DNA from: a bacterium UBP8_UBA817
GTDB taxonomy: Bacteria; Margulisbacteria; Marinamargulisbacteria; SXXA01; SICP01
Length of the DNA: 64,000 nucleotides
Reading direction: 5' to 3'
Assembly (NCBI GenBank): GCA_945888435.1
Contig: CAMCZW010000005.1
Span: 1-64,000 of the forward strand
The notes below the pieces were generated by a model. The model saw only the letters and a list, made by a program, of their open reading frames with translations, made no database searches and was not told the DNA's origin. Both the position numbers and the translations under genes were made by a program. Below are positions 21,377 to 29,430 of this stretch, in pieces (the first letter of the stretch is position 1; every line of letters begins with the position of its first letter).

Positions 21377-21410
21377 AGTTTCCTATTAGTGAATTTTAGG
21401 TGTCAAGATC
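21377..21410 (-). promoter_or_regulatory. Upstream region of the oxidoreductase gene with TTGACA box
   Basis: On the minus strand TTGACA (21401-21406) stands 24 nt before the ATG, and AGGAAACT gives a Shine-Dalgarno-like site. No good -10 at standard spacing is seen. The same block, slightly changed, recurs at 22037-22070. Confidence 0.4.
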
Positions 21411-21490
21411 TTTAGTGTTTTCAAGCTATGGTGCAGGTGCACTGACTTTGTTTGAGCTCACTAATCTGGAGCATTAGGACGCTGAACAAA

Positions 21491-21546
21491 AAGGTCCCTG
21501 AGTGCCCGCCATAGCCTTGGCGACGGAGGGTGTATCGAAGGGCCTT
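21491..21546. repeat. Palindromic intergenic repeat
   Basis: AAGGTCCCTGAG (21491-21502) pairs imperfectly with a distal arm ending CGAAGGGCCTT, and an inner stem CCCGCC / GGAGGG brackets the loop. It resembles a type of dispersed palindrome (core GGTCCCTGAG...CGAAGGGCC) that I recall from several unrelated bacterial genomes. It lies in the gap between the oxidoreductase gene and a small membrane-protein gene. Confidence 0.6.
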
Positions 21547-21600
21547 ACGCCTATCGGAGTTTTTGGATTTTGGCTTCGATCGGCTTAATTAATGTAAATT

Positions 21601-21951
21601 TCAATAGGATTTCTCATTACTTTCCCCCTTATTTTTCAAAAGCTGATAGTACGAAATAAATGCAATCCCTACTCCCCAAATAATTGCCAAGACCAAATTA
21701 TTTCCTATAGTTCGTACAAAACCAAAATTTAAAATAATTGTCGGAACCAATAAAATGGCCACTGTATACCTTAGACCTTTTTTTAAATTTAGAGTTGATA
21801 GTACAAAACTGATATTGATTAAAATCCCAACCACAATGCAAAAGAGTTTTGTATTTAAAGTAAAATCTAGCTCACTTTGAAAAATATCAATCAAAAATAT
21901 TGCCCATCCCCATGCGAAAAGGGTTGAAATAAGATAAAGGAAAAATTTCAT
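21601..21951 (-). CDS. Small four-helix membrane protein, unknown
   Basis: 116 residues with four hydrophobic segments (about 4-24, 34-52, 63-81, 86-104) and a charged C-terminus (LLKNKGESNEKS). No family is recognised. GGAG lies upstream of the ATG at suitable distance. It is AT-rich like the rest of the accessory island. It follows directly after the oxidoreductase remnant and may use the remnant's promoter. Confidence 0.65.
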   Translation of the reverse strand: MKFFLYLISTLFAWGWAIFLIDIFQSELDFTLNTKLFCIVVGILINISFVLSTLNLKKGLRYTVAILLVPTIILNFGFVRTIGNNLVLAIIWGVGIAFISYYQLLKNKGESNEKSY

Positions 21952-21959
21952 TAGATAAT

Positions 21960-22075
21960 CTCCACTGTCATCATCGATAAAGCGGTCAAGCCCCCATATT
22001 TCCTCATCCGATCACTGCGACATTTAATTTTTTCATAGTTTGCTATTGTTGAATTTTAAGTGTCAAGATCTCTTT
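21960..22075 (-). pseudogene. Decayed copy of the oxidoreductase gene start and upstream region
   Basis: From an ATG at 22036 the minus strand reads MKKLNVAVIG, stop, GNMGA, stop, which matches the intact gene at 21376 (MKKLNIAVIGLGNMGR) over the Rossmann motif, with two in-frame stops. The 40 nt upstream, including TTGACA (22061-22066), is also nearly the same as that of the intact gene. Homology fades by about 21960. This is a fragment of a duplicated or once-paralogous gene that was mostly lost, perhaps by insertion of the small membrane-protein gene. Confidence 0.8.
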
Positions 22076-22128
22076 GATTTAGCAATCCATATTAATTGAC
22101 AAAAGGCATACACTTTGCAACCATATTA

Positions 22129-22416
22129 ATGATGTCAATTGCACTCTTTCAGTTTAGCCCAGAGAAGAATCTTATTCTTAAAAGAGAACGAAATATTTCC
22201 TTTGATGAAATTATTGCACTTATTAACTCTGGGGGGGTTCTCGATGTTTTAGATCATCCCAATCAACAAAAATATCCTGACCAATATATCTATGTAATTA
22301 ATGTGGATGGGTATTGTTATTTGGTACCATTTATAAAAAAAGGAAATACGATTTTCTTGAAAACAATTATCCCGAGTCGAAAGGCAACCCGAGAATATAT
22401 CAATGGAGGAAAATAA
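22129..22416 (+). CDS. Probable toxin of a BrnT/DUF4258-like toxin-antitoxin pair
   Basis: About 95 residues from the ATG at 22129 (22132 is an alternative; an upstream TTG start at 22096 would fall in a TTGACA promoter-like box). The body follows the pattern of small BrnT-like RNase toxins: RERNISFDEIIALINSGG, a hydrophobic strand pair (YIYVINVDGYCYLVPF), then the C-terminal IIPSRKATREY, where RKA-T is the conserved signature. It is followed after 1 nt by a CopG-type gene with its own strong ribosome-binding site, the toxin-first order typical of BrnT/BrnA. Confidence 0.8.
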   Translation: MMSIALFQFSPEKNLILKRERNISFDEIIALINSGGVLDVLDHPNQQKYPDQYIYVINVDGYCYLVPFIKKGNTIFLKTIIPSRKATREYINGGK

Positions 22417-22417
22417 A

Positions 22418-22690
22418 ATGAAATTAGACCTAGAAGAAGAAATGATTTTATCTAACTTTAATGAAGGAAAGTTAAATCAATCAAAAAAGAAAAAAACTTT
22501 ACTTGATGAGGCAAAAGCTGCCGCAGATGAATATCAAGTTAAATCAGAGCGTATTAATATCCGTTTATCGCGATTTGACCTAGATCATATCAAAAGGGTG
22601 GCCGCACAAGAGGGTTTACCCTATCAAACATTTATTGCGAGTGTACTTCATCGATATACGATGGGTTATATCAAAAATAAAACTCTATGA
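22418..22690 (+). CDS. Probable CopG/ribbon-helix-helix antitoxin
   Basis: About 90 residues. The N-terminal half is acidic and probably disordered, fitting a toxin-binding part; the C-terminal half contains RINIRLSRFDLDHIKRVAAQ and GLPYQTFIASVLHRYTMG, a ribbon-helix-helix DNA-binding pattern. GGAGG (22405-22409) within the end of the toxin gene sets the start at 22418 instead of the ATG at 22403 that contains it. Such antitoxins usually repress their own operon. Its stop overlaps the next gene as ATGA. Confidence 0.85.
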   Translation: MKLDLEEEMILSNFNEGKLNQSKKKKTLLDEAKAAADEYQVKSERINIRLSRFDLDHIKRVAAQEGLPYQTFIASVLHRYTMGYIKNKTL

Positions 22691-22944
22691 TTCACTCACT
22701 GATCGGAAGTATTCCGGCGATTATATTACCTTTAGCGGCCCTTCTCCAACTCCTGCGTATGGTGCGTAACCGATCGGCGGAGGGCGTGAGCGCGGTTTCT
22801 TGGGCGTTATTTGGGATTGCGAACTTATGTCTGTTTATTTATACGGATCAAATCGATATTTTTATTTTTTTGTCTTTTATTGGGACGGCGGTTATTGATT
22901 TTTTAATTGTGGGGCTTTGTTTTGTGTTTCGTGGTCGGGAGTAA
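22687..22944 (+). CDS. PQ-loop / SemiSWEET-like small membrane protein
   Basis: 85 residues with three membrane helices. The pattern LPLAALLQLLRMVRNRSAEGVSAVSW, ending in LFGIANLCLFIYT, matches the PQ-loop half-repeat of SemiSWEET-type proteins (Pro, Gln, then KSAEGVS-like). SemiSWEETs act as dimers and move small solutes such as sugars; the substrate here is unknown. It overlaps the antitoxin stop by 4 nt, so it is in the same transcript. Confidence 0.75.
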   Translation: MIHSLIGSIPAIILPLAALLQLLRMVRNRSAEGVSAVSWALFGIANLCLFIYTDQIDIFIFLSFIGTAVIDFLIVGLCFVFRGRE

Positions 22945-22968
22945 TTGTTAGTATCAAATACTTAATCT

Positions 22969-23838
22969 TTATACCTTATAGCTCCAATTTAAATTGTTTT
23001 CTGGCGTGTTATCCGGCCTAGTTCTTAAAAAAATAGTTCCTCTTGAACTTCTAACAATAACTCCATCTAATGTCCCATTTTTAACCATTTGAATGGCTGC
23101 GGCCACAGAAATCCACTTTTTATTATCTATTTGATACATCACTGTCGTACCTTTTCCATCTTTTTTAATGCCGGTTAATTTGCTTTTTTTATCAAAAAGA
23201 GACGCTAAGAATTTTTTGATTATTTTTAATACTGCATTTGTATCGTTTACTTTATGAGCTTGCATATTTATTGAAATATTAAATTCTTTAGCAAATTGCC
23301 TAGCATACTCAGAAGCAAGATTTTCAAATGCAATGAGTAATTCCTCAGTGATATCTATCCGATATTTTAAGCCTTCAGTTCCGCCCACTATTCCAACTGA
23401 TTCAGTGGATTTATCTTTTTTGATTTCTCTAATAGCCTCTTGAGTCAGTTTTTCAATATGAAGATGTTTTTTTCCTGGCGCTCCGGTCTCACCCATCTCT
23501 CCAAGAGCCTTTCCTGAATTTATTGAATCTCCATTTGAAACTAAGGTAGATTTCAAATGTGCATACATGTATCCTGTGCCATCCAAACTTTCTATGACTA
23601 CAAAATTTCCATATCCTTTTCCATTCTTCCCAATTTGAAGACCGTTTTTAACGACTACTCCATCTTGCATAGATAAAATTTCAGTAGGATTAGAATCACA
23701 CTTATCTGGGGTAATATCAATACCATGATGCGGTGTATATTCGCCCTTCTGATTCTTCCTTGGCTCGGCAAATTCACTACTAAAAGAACTTGGATTCTTG
23801 TAAATATCAATTGGTGCATTTAGTCTAGTTTGTTTCAT
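22969..23838 (-). CDS. M23-family (LytM-like) metallopeptidase domain protein
   Basis: 289 residues. The M23 zinc motifs are visible: HxxxD at His37-Asp41 (HHGID) and HxH at His125 and His127 (HLHIE), with the Gly-rich core VVVKNGLQIGKNGKGYGNFV between. Such domains cut peptidoglycan cross-links. There is no signal peptide, unusual for a self-acting hydrolase, so export by a dedicated route, release on lysis, or a different substrate must be considered. Residues 150-289 form a helical then beta-rich C-terminal region I do not recognise. The gene lies in the AT-rich accessory island. Confidence 0.85.
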   Translation of the reverse strand: MKQTRLNAPIDIYKNPSSFSSEFAEPRKNQKGEYTPHHGIDITPDKCDSNPTEILSMQDGVVVKNGLQIGKNGKGYGNFVVIESLDGTGYMYAHLKSTLVSNGDSINSGKALGEMGETGAPGKKHLHIEKLTQEAIREIKKDKSTESVGIVGGTEGLKYRIDITEELLIAFENLASEYARQFAKEFNISINMQAHKVNDTNAVLKIIKKFLASLFDKKSKLTGIKKDGKGTTVMYQIDNKKWISVAAAIQMVKNGTLDGVIVRSSRGTIFLRTRPDNTPENNLNWSYKV

Positions 23839-23856
23839 GAAAATCCCCCATTAATT

Positions 23857-24510
23857 TTACTTTGAATTACTTATTTCTACCCACTTACCATCCCGCTGTT
23901 CGAGTATAGCAAGTCTTCTTTTATGTGGCTCATAAGTTGTACGCATATATTGAATCTTTGTATTCGACACCCATTTTGCATCTTCTGCATTGTTTGCATT
24001 AGCCCATTCCTTCACAAGTGCTTTGGAATTTATACGGTAAATGGAAATTCCACTTTCGCTAAAACCAGCCTCGTCGAAATTTGAGACTATAAATCGCTTC
24101 GTATCAGGTGAAAATAAAGGAGGGCTATTAATAGAGGTGATTTGACCGGTTTGATCACTAATTAATAGCCATTCACCCCCTTCATAAAAATCGCAGCAGA
24201 TTAGAACATAGTGAATGTCTTTAAACCAATAGATCAAACTAAATTTTCTGTAAGTACTCCACCCCTCTGTTAAGTCATCTTTCAGTGTAACAACTTTTCC
24301 TGTTTTGACTTTGATTTTTAGGGTGTTTTTTTGTCGGATGGCTATATCGGTTTTTTTGAGTTGTATCCTCTCGATGGAAGATCCGTTATAGCTGTATTTT
24401 GAGAGAAGTTTATATAGCGGTTTATTGAGGTCTTTCGGAAGAGAAAAATATACAGCTCCCAAGCCGCATAAAAATATCAAGACCCCTATTATGAGAATTT
24501 TCTTAATCAT
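23857..24510 (-). CDS. Membrane-anchored protein of unknown function
   Basis: About 217 residues from the ATG at 24510, with an N-terminal anchor (IKKILIIGVLIFLCGLGAVYF) and a mostly beta-strand extracytoplasmic region containing many Trp, Tyr and Ile (WSTYRKFSLIYWF, GGEWLLISDQTGQI, LFSPDTKRFIVSNFDE). The SPDTKRFIVS element resembles a single blade of a beta-propeller. A longer frame to 24603 is open but lacks a signal. No clear lipobox. It lies 19 nt upstream of the M23 gene and is probably co-transcribed with it. Confidence 0.7.
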   Translation of the reverse strand: MIKKILIIGVLIFLCGLGAVYFSLPKDLNKPLYKLLSKYSYNGSSIERIQLKKTDIAIRQKNTLKIKVKTGKVVTLKDDLTEGWSTYRKFSLIYWFKDIHYVLICCDFYEGGEWLLISDQTGQITSINSPPLFSPDTKRFIVSNFDEAGFSESGISIYRINSKALVKEWANANNAEDAKWVSNTKIQYMRTTYEPHKRRLAILEQRDGKWVEISNSK

Positions 24511-24645
24511 TATCTGCCTTATTCTAGCAGAATAATTGCGTTTAATAAAAAATATATCCACATAATATATAACGCTACTCTTTAATTTTGGCACTCCGGC
24601 CATTATTGTCTTTTTAATTGTAAGGCCTTGCCTTATCTTCCACCG

Positions 24646-24674
24646 TTGACAATCTTATTAGCACTCACTATCCT
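24646..24674 (+). promoter_or_regulatory. Heat-shock operon promoter
   Basis: TTGACA (24646-24651) and TATCCT (24669-24674) are separated by 17 bp, a good vegetative sigma-factor promoter. The -10 box lies inside the CIRCE operator, so HrcA binding would block RNA polymerase. Confidence 0.85.
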
Positions 24675-24684
24675 AGAGTGCTAA
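24658..24684. promoter_or_regulatory. CIRCE operator
   Basis: A perfect 9-9-9 inverted repeat: TTAGCACTC, spacer ACTATCCTA, GAGTGCTAA. This is the consensus HrcA-binding site, placed 16 nt upstream of hrcA. Confidence 0.97.
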
Positions 24685-24700
24685 TAATGGTAAAGCACTC

Positions 24701-25771
24701 ATGTTAACTGATCGAAAAAAACAAATTTTAAATGCCACTGTAAGTCTATATATCCACACCGCAGAACCGGTGGGATCTAAGTCGTTGCTGGATTATTGTC
24801 CGCTTGATGTCAGCTCTGCCACAGTTCGTCAGGAATTGAATGAGCTTGAAGCGGATGGGTTTTTGACGCATGTGCATACGTCTAGCGGGCGGATTCCGAC
24901 GGATTCTGGATATCGATTGTATGTGGATGAATTGATGGCGTCTTCGCCGTTAAGCGTCCAGGAGCATGAGCTGATTTCCGAACGGCTGGATTCGATGAGT
25001 CTTCACTTGGAGACTGCGCTTACTCAGGTGTCCTCTCTGATGTCGTCTTTAATTGATTATACGACGATTGTGATGGTGCCTACGATTTATCAGGATGCGC
25101 TTAAGCTGGTGCATATGGTGTTGGTAGATATTAATCGGGTGTTGGTGATTTTGCTTCATGCGCTTGGGGTTAATCATGAATTTATTTTGACTTTGGATGA
25201 TCGTGTGGCTCAAGAAGATTTAACAAAGTTATCTCAATTATTAACTTCTAAATTAGAAGGCCTTAATATTCAAAATATTCCCCAGGAATTTTTTGCGGAA
25301 TTGATTTCGGATTTGCCTGATTATCGGTCTGTCCTAGATCAGCTATCCGCTGAAATTATTAAGCTCAATAGCCACCATCAATCCAATCAAGGGTTGCTTT
25401 TGAGTGGAACATCTAAAATGCTTAAACTCCCTGAGTTTAGAAATATCGAATTTACTCAGCAAGTATTATCTGCGGTTGAAGAAAATAAAGTGTTACTGGA
25501 ATTACTTCAGAGAGCGCTGGTTCAGTCCAATACCAATCAGTCCTGCTTTATCGGAAAGTCTGATCATCAGGTCGAATTACTGGATGGGTGTAGTGTGATT
25601 TTAAAGCCGGTATCGATTGGCGAGTCCTACTCGACGGTCATTGGTGTTTTAGGACCCACGCGAATGTCGTATTCAGCAGTGACTTCAAAACTCACGGTGG
25701 TGAGTGATATGGTGTCAGATTATTTAAGTCAAAATATTTCAAAAGGAGGTTCCAATGGATCCAGTTACTAA
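24701..25771 (+). CDS. hrcA: Heat-shock repressor HrcA
   Basis: 356-residue repressor of dnaK and groE operons through CIRCE. The N-terminal winged helix reads LTDRKKQILNATVSLYIHTA with EPVGSKSLLDYC and SSATVRQELNELEADGFLTH; this is followed by a GAF-like dimer domain. It is the first gene of hrcA-grpE-dnaK-dnaJ and carries a CIRCE element in its own promoter, giving autoregulation. Its end overlaps the grpE start by 17 nt. Confidence 0.96.
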   Translation: MLTDRKKQILNATVSLYIHTAEPVGSKSLLDYCPLDVSSATVRQELNELEADGFLTHVHTSSGRIPTDSGYRLYVDELMASSPLSVQEHELISERLDSMSLHLETALTQVSSLMSSLIDYTTIVMVPTIYQDALKLVHMVLVDINRVLVILLHALGVNHEFILTLDDRVAQEDLTKLSQLLTSKLEGLNIQNIPQEFFAELISDLPDYRSVLDQLSAEIIKLNSHHQSNQGLLLSGTSKMLKLPEFRNIEFTQQVLSAVEENKVLLELLQRALVQSNTNQSCFIGKSDHQVELLDGCSVILKPVSIGESYSTVIGVLGPTRMSYSAVTSKLTVVSDMVSDYLSQNISKGGSNGSSY

Positions 25772-26297
25772 TCAAGAAAATACTCAGACTTCTCAAGCGA
25801 CAGAAGAGGTGATCGATCCGGTTACGGAAGATCCTTCACTGGCTTTAGTCAAAGAAATTGAAGACTTAAAAGCTAAATTGGCTGAAGAATCTAATTTGAG
25901 ACTAAGGGCCCATGCCGACTTGGATAACTTTCGTAAACGTAAAGAGCAGGAGCTGATTTCATTTAGAAAATTTGCTCAGGAACAGATTCTTTTAGAGTTG
26001 TTGCCAGTGCTTGATAACTTTGATTTGGCGATTCAACATTCAGGTACGCCCGACAGCTCTTCTCAGAAAGTTATGGAAGGTGTATTACTGATTCAGAAAC
26101 AACTTAAATCAGTACTTGATAAAGCAGGTGTCATTGGGATTAATGCGGTAGGCCAGCCGTTTGATCCCAATTTTCATCAGTCAATCGGGCAGGAAGACTC
26201 AGAACTTGGCTCAAATTTGGTCGTTCGCGAAATGCAAGCAGGGTATACGCTTCATGGACGTGTGATTAGACCGAGTTTAGTCATTGTATCGAATTAA
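25755..26297 (+). CDS. grpE: Nucleotide exchange factor GrpE
   Basis: 180 residues: an acidic N-terminus, a long helix (LKAKLAEESNLRLRAHADLDN and FRKRKEQEL) and the beta-domain with PFDPNFHQSIGQ and GYTLHGRVIRPSLVIVS, the classic GrpE end. It releases ADP from DnaK. AAAGGAGG lies directly upstream, within the end of hrcA. Confidence 0.96.
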   Translation: MDPVTNQENTQTSQATEEVIDPVTEDPSLALVKEIEDLKAKLAEESNLRLRAHADLDNFRKRKEQELISFRKFAQEQILLELLPVLDNFDLAIQHSGTPDSSSQKVMEGVLLIQKQLKSVLDKAGVIGINAVGQPFDPNFHQSIGQEDSELGSNLVVREMQAGYTLHGRVIRPSLVIVSN

Positions 26298-26315
26298 AAA
26301 AACAGGAGGACTATT

Positions 26316-28229
26316 ATGAACGAGAAAATATTAGGAATTGACTTAGGGACTACTAACTCTTGCTTTGCGATTATGGAAGGCTCTGAACCTGTCGTTATCG
26401 CTAACGCTGAAGGTGCACGCACCACTCCCTCTATTGTTGGATTTGCCAAAGACGGTGAACGACTGGTGGGACTTCCTGCAAAACGCCAGGCGATTACGAA
26501 TCCTAAAAATACGCTTTATTCTATTAAAAGTTTGATTGGACGACGGCTTAGCGAAATTTCTAGAAAATTTCCGTTTGAAGTTATTGATAGCAATGGCGTG
26601 ACGAAAGTAAAGGTTAATGGCAAAGACTATACGCCTCCTGAAATTTCGGCCATGGTCTTGCAAAAAATTAAAAAAGACGCAGAAAGCTACCTTGGACAAG
26701 AAATTAAAAAAGCGGTTATTACGGTTCCAGCGTACTTTAATGATAGCCAACGTCAGGCGACTAAAGATGCGGGCGAAATCGCAGGCTTAGAAGTATTACG
26801 GATTATCAACGAACCAACCGCGGCGGCACTCGCCTATGGATTGGATAGTAAAAAAGACGAAAAAATCGCCGTTTATGACTTTGGTGGCGGTACATTTGAT
26901 ATTTCGATTCTTGAAATCGGAGACGGTGTATTTGAAGTTCAATCTACCAATGGTGATACGCAACTTGGCGGAGATGACATTGATGATTTATTAATGCATT
27001 GGCTAGTCGATGAATTTAAGAAAGAAAAGGGCGTCGATTTATCGAAAGATCAAATGGCCCTTCAACGACTTAAAGACGCGGCTGAAAAAGCGAAGATTGA
27101 ACTTTCGTCTACAGTAACGACTGAAATCAACTTGCCATTTATCACCGCAACGGCAGAAGGCCCTCAACATCTCAACTATTCACTCACTCGAGCCAAACTT
27201 GAGCAAATGATTGAGCCATTGATTAAAAGATCGCTGATTCCTTGTGAAAAAGCACTCAAAGACGCGGGTATTGATGTCAGCAAGATTGATGAAGTTATTT
27301 TAGTTGGGGGGACGACTCGTATCCCAGCAATCCAAGAAGCTGTTAAAAAGTTTTTTGGTAAAGAGCCTCATAAAGGGGTTAACCCAGATGAAGTTGTGGC
27401 GATTGGGGCTGCGATTCAAGGCGGTGTTTTGGCTGGCGATGTGAAAGACGTTGTTTTGTTAGACGTTATCCCATTATCACTTGGAATTGAGACTTTAGGA
27501 TCTATTTCCACACGATTGATTGAACGTAACTCGACAATACCAACTTCTAAAAGCCAGGTATTTTCAACAGCCCAAGACAATCAGGGAAGCGTTGAAATTC
27601 ACATTCTTCAAGGTGAGCGTGAAATGGCCTCGGATAACCGATCTTTGGGTCGATTTACTCTTCAAGGGATTGCACCAGCACAGCGTGGAACTCCTCAAAT
27701 TGAAGTTACTTTTGACATTGATGCCAACGGGATTCTCCATGTTAAGGCTGCGGACAAAGGGACTGGTAAAGAGCAAAAAATTACCATCACCGCTTCCTCT
27801 GGATTATCGGATGAAGATATTGAGCGCATGAAAAAAGATGCAGAAGCTCATGCTGAAGAAGATAAGAAAAAACGTGAAAGTATCGAAACTAAAAACCAAG
27901 CCGACTCATTGGTGTACTCCACTGAAAAATTACTTAAAGACAGTGGCGACAAAGTGAAGCCTGAAACCAAAGAAAAACTTGAAGCGGGTATTACCACAAT
28001 GAAGGAAGCGATTGCTTCTGACGATGCGGTCAAAATCAAGTCTGAATTTGAGACATTTGAGAAATTGGTTCACGAGACTTCTGCTGAGCTTTATCAAGCG
28101 GCTTCTGAAGCGCAAGCTCCACCAGCCTCTGCCGAAGCGGGTGCAGAACCTGCATCTGAAGCGTCTGAACCTAAGGACAATGTTGTCGATGCAGAATACT
28201 CTGATGTAGACGATAAAAAAACAACTTAA
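26316..28229 (+). CDS. dnaK: Chaperone DnaK (Hsp70)
   Basis: 637 residues. The ATPase domain shows [24 protein letters not shown] and [13 protein letters not shown]; the substrate domain follows from about 390, and the C-terminal lid ends in a Glu/Ala-rich tail with [10 protein letters not shown], the usual DnaK end. It works with DnaJ and GrpE in protein folding. CAGGAGG precedes the ATG at about 7 nt. Confidence 0.98.
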   Translation: MNEKILGIDLGTTNSCFAIMEGSEPVVIANAEGARTTPSIVGFAKDGERLVGLPAKRQAITNPKNTLYSIKSLIGRRLSEISRKFPFEVIDSNGVTKVKVNGKDYTPPEISAMVLQKIKKDAESYLGQEIKKAVITVPAYFNDSQRQATKDAGEIAGLEVLRIINEPTAAALAYGLDSKKDEKIAVYDFGGGTFDISILEIGDGVFEVQSTNGDTQLGGDDIDDLLMHWLVDEFKKEKGVDLSKDQMALQRLKDAAEKAKIELSSTVTTEINLPFITATAEGPQHLNYSLTRAKLEQMIEPLIKRSLIPCEKALKDAGIDVSKIDEVILVGGTTRIPAIQEAVKKFFGKEPHKGVNPDEVVAIGAAIQGGVLAGDVKDVVLLDVIPLSLGIETLGSISTRLIERNSTIPTSKSQVFSTAQDNQGSVEIHILQGEREMASDNRSLGRFTLQGIAPAQRGTPQIEVTFDIDANGILHVKAADKGTGKEQKITITASSGLSDEDIERMKKDAEAHAEEDKKKRESIETKNQADSLVYSTEKLLKDSGDKVKPETKEKLEAGITTMKEAIASDDAVKIKSEFETFEKLVHETSAELYQAASEAQAPPASAEAGAEPASEASEPKDNVVDAEYSDVDDKKTT

Positions 28230-28262
28230 ACTTTTAACGACTTATTGGAGAAGGATGTCATC

Positions 28263-29381
28263 ATGGCCAAGGATTTATACGAAATAATGGGCGTCAGCCG
28301 CACTGCAAGTGAAGCTGATATTAAAAAAGCATATCGAAAGCTTGCACTGGAATTTCATCCCGATGTAAATAAGGATCCTGGCGCTCAGGATAAATTTAAA
28401 GAAGTACAAAAGGCCAATGACATCCTTTCTAATCCTCAAAAGAAAGCCCAGTACGACCAGTATGGCGTTACCGATGATCAGCCTGGTGCTGGTGGTTTTG
28501 GTGGTGCAGGTGGCGGATTCAGTGGTTTTAACGCTGATTCTTTTGAAGATATTTTTGATAACTTTTTTGGCGGTGGCCGACAGTCTAAACGTCGTGGTGG
28601 TCCGCGCCCTGGCGAAGATCTTCGTTATGACTTAGAAATTACTCTTGAAGAGGCCGCGGCCGGTGTTGAGAAAAAGATTGAAATCTATCACCTTGCCCGA
28701 TGTAAAAAATGCGAAGGTTCTGGCGCTCAACCAGGCAGTAGTAAAACCACCTGCGGAAAATGCGGCGGCGCTGGCCAGGTTCAAACTGTCCAACGAACAA
28801 TTTTAGGTAGTTTCTCTCAAGTGATCACTTGTCCTGAATGTCGTGGTGCTGGTGAGATCATTAAAAATCCTTGCTCTAATTGTCATGGTAAAGGTCTTGA
28901 AAAACAAAAACGTCAGATTTCCGTTAAAATCCCAGCCGGCGTTGATAGCGGAAGCCGGTTACGGGTGTCTGGTGAAGGAAACCATGGCGAAGGCGGCGGC
29001 ACACCTGGTGACCTTTATGTCTTTATCACGGTGAAGGCCCACGCTTATTTTAAACGCGAAGATGACAGTGTGTATATTTCTGTTAACCTCCCCTATTCAA
29101 GACTAGTATTGGGTACTGAAATTACGGTTCCTAGCTTGTCAGGAAAAACCAAACTTAAAATTCCTGCCGGCACTCAGCCTGGCACCTTATTTAGATTAAA
29201 AGGCAAAGGGATTGCCCATCTCCAAAAATACGGGACTGGCGATCAATTTGTCGAAGTGACGGTTGCTGTACCCAAGTCAATTTCTGGCAAAGAGAAAAAA
29301 GTAATTCAAGAATTGGCAGATTTGGATACTAAATTTGATGCTCAGTCTGAGGATCAGATGGCGTTTTTGAATAAGCATTAG
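28263..29381 (+). CDS. dnaJ: Chaperone DnaJ (Hsp40)
   Basis: 372 residues: J-domain with HPDVNKD (HPD motif), a Gly/Phe-rich linker, four zinc-binding CxxCxGxG repeats (CKKCEGSG, CGKCGGAG, CPECRGAG, CSNCHGKG), then the two C-terminal beta domains. I choose the ATG at 28263 (MAKDLYE), preceded by GGAGAAGGA, over a TTG 6 codons upstream. It is the last gene of the heat-shock operon. Confidence 0.97.
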   Translation: MAKDLYEIMGVSRTASEADIKKAYRKLALEFHPDVNKDPGAQDKFKEVQKANDILSNPQKKAQYDQYGVTDDQPGAGGFGGAGGGFSGFNADSFEDIFDNFFGGGRQSKRRGGPRPGEDLRYDLEITLEEAAAGVEKKIEIYHLARCKKCEGSGAQPGSSKTTCGKCGGAGQVQTVQRTILGSFSQVITCPECRGAGEIIKNPCSNCHGKGLEKQKRQISVKIPAGVDSGSRLRVSGEGNHGEGGGTPGDLYVFITVKAHAYFKREDDSVYISVNLPYSRLVLGTEITVPSLSGKTKLKIPAGTQPGTLFRLKGKGIAHLQKYGTGDQFVEVTVAVPKSISGKEKKVIQELADLDTKFDAQSEDQMAFLNKH

Positions 29382-29401
29382 ACTATATCCTTTCTGTTCT
29401 T

Positions 29402-29430
29402 GTAGAGACAGGTTTCAAACCTGTCTCTAC
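29402..29430. repeat. Perfect palindrome between convergent dnaJ and sbcB
   Basis: Arms of 13 nt beginning GTAGAGACAGG form a near-perfect hairpin (29402-29430) ending in CCTGTCTCTAC. It contains the stop codon of the exonuclease gene. It may end both convergent transcripts, although there is no long T-run on either side. It resembles dispersed GTAGAGAC-type palindromes that I recall from other genomes. Confidence 0.7.

Noticed and set aside
22096-22128. TTG start for the toxin gene
   Set aside because: It coincides with a TTGACA promoter-like box and the extra residues look like no part of the family; internal ATGs fit better.
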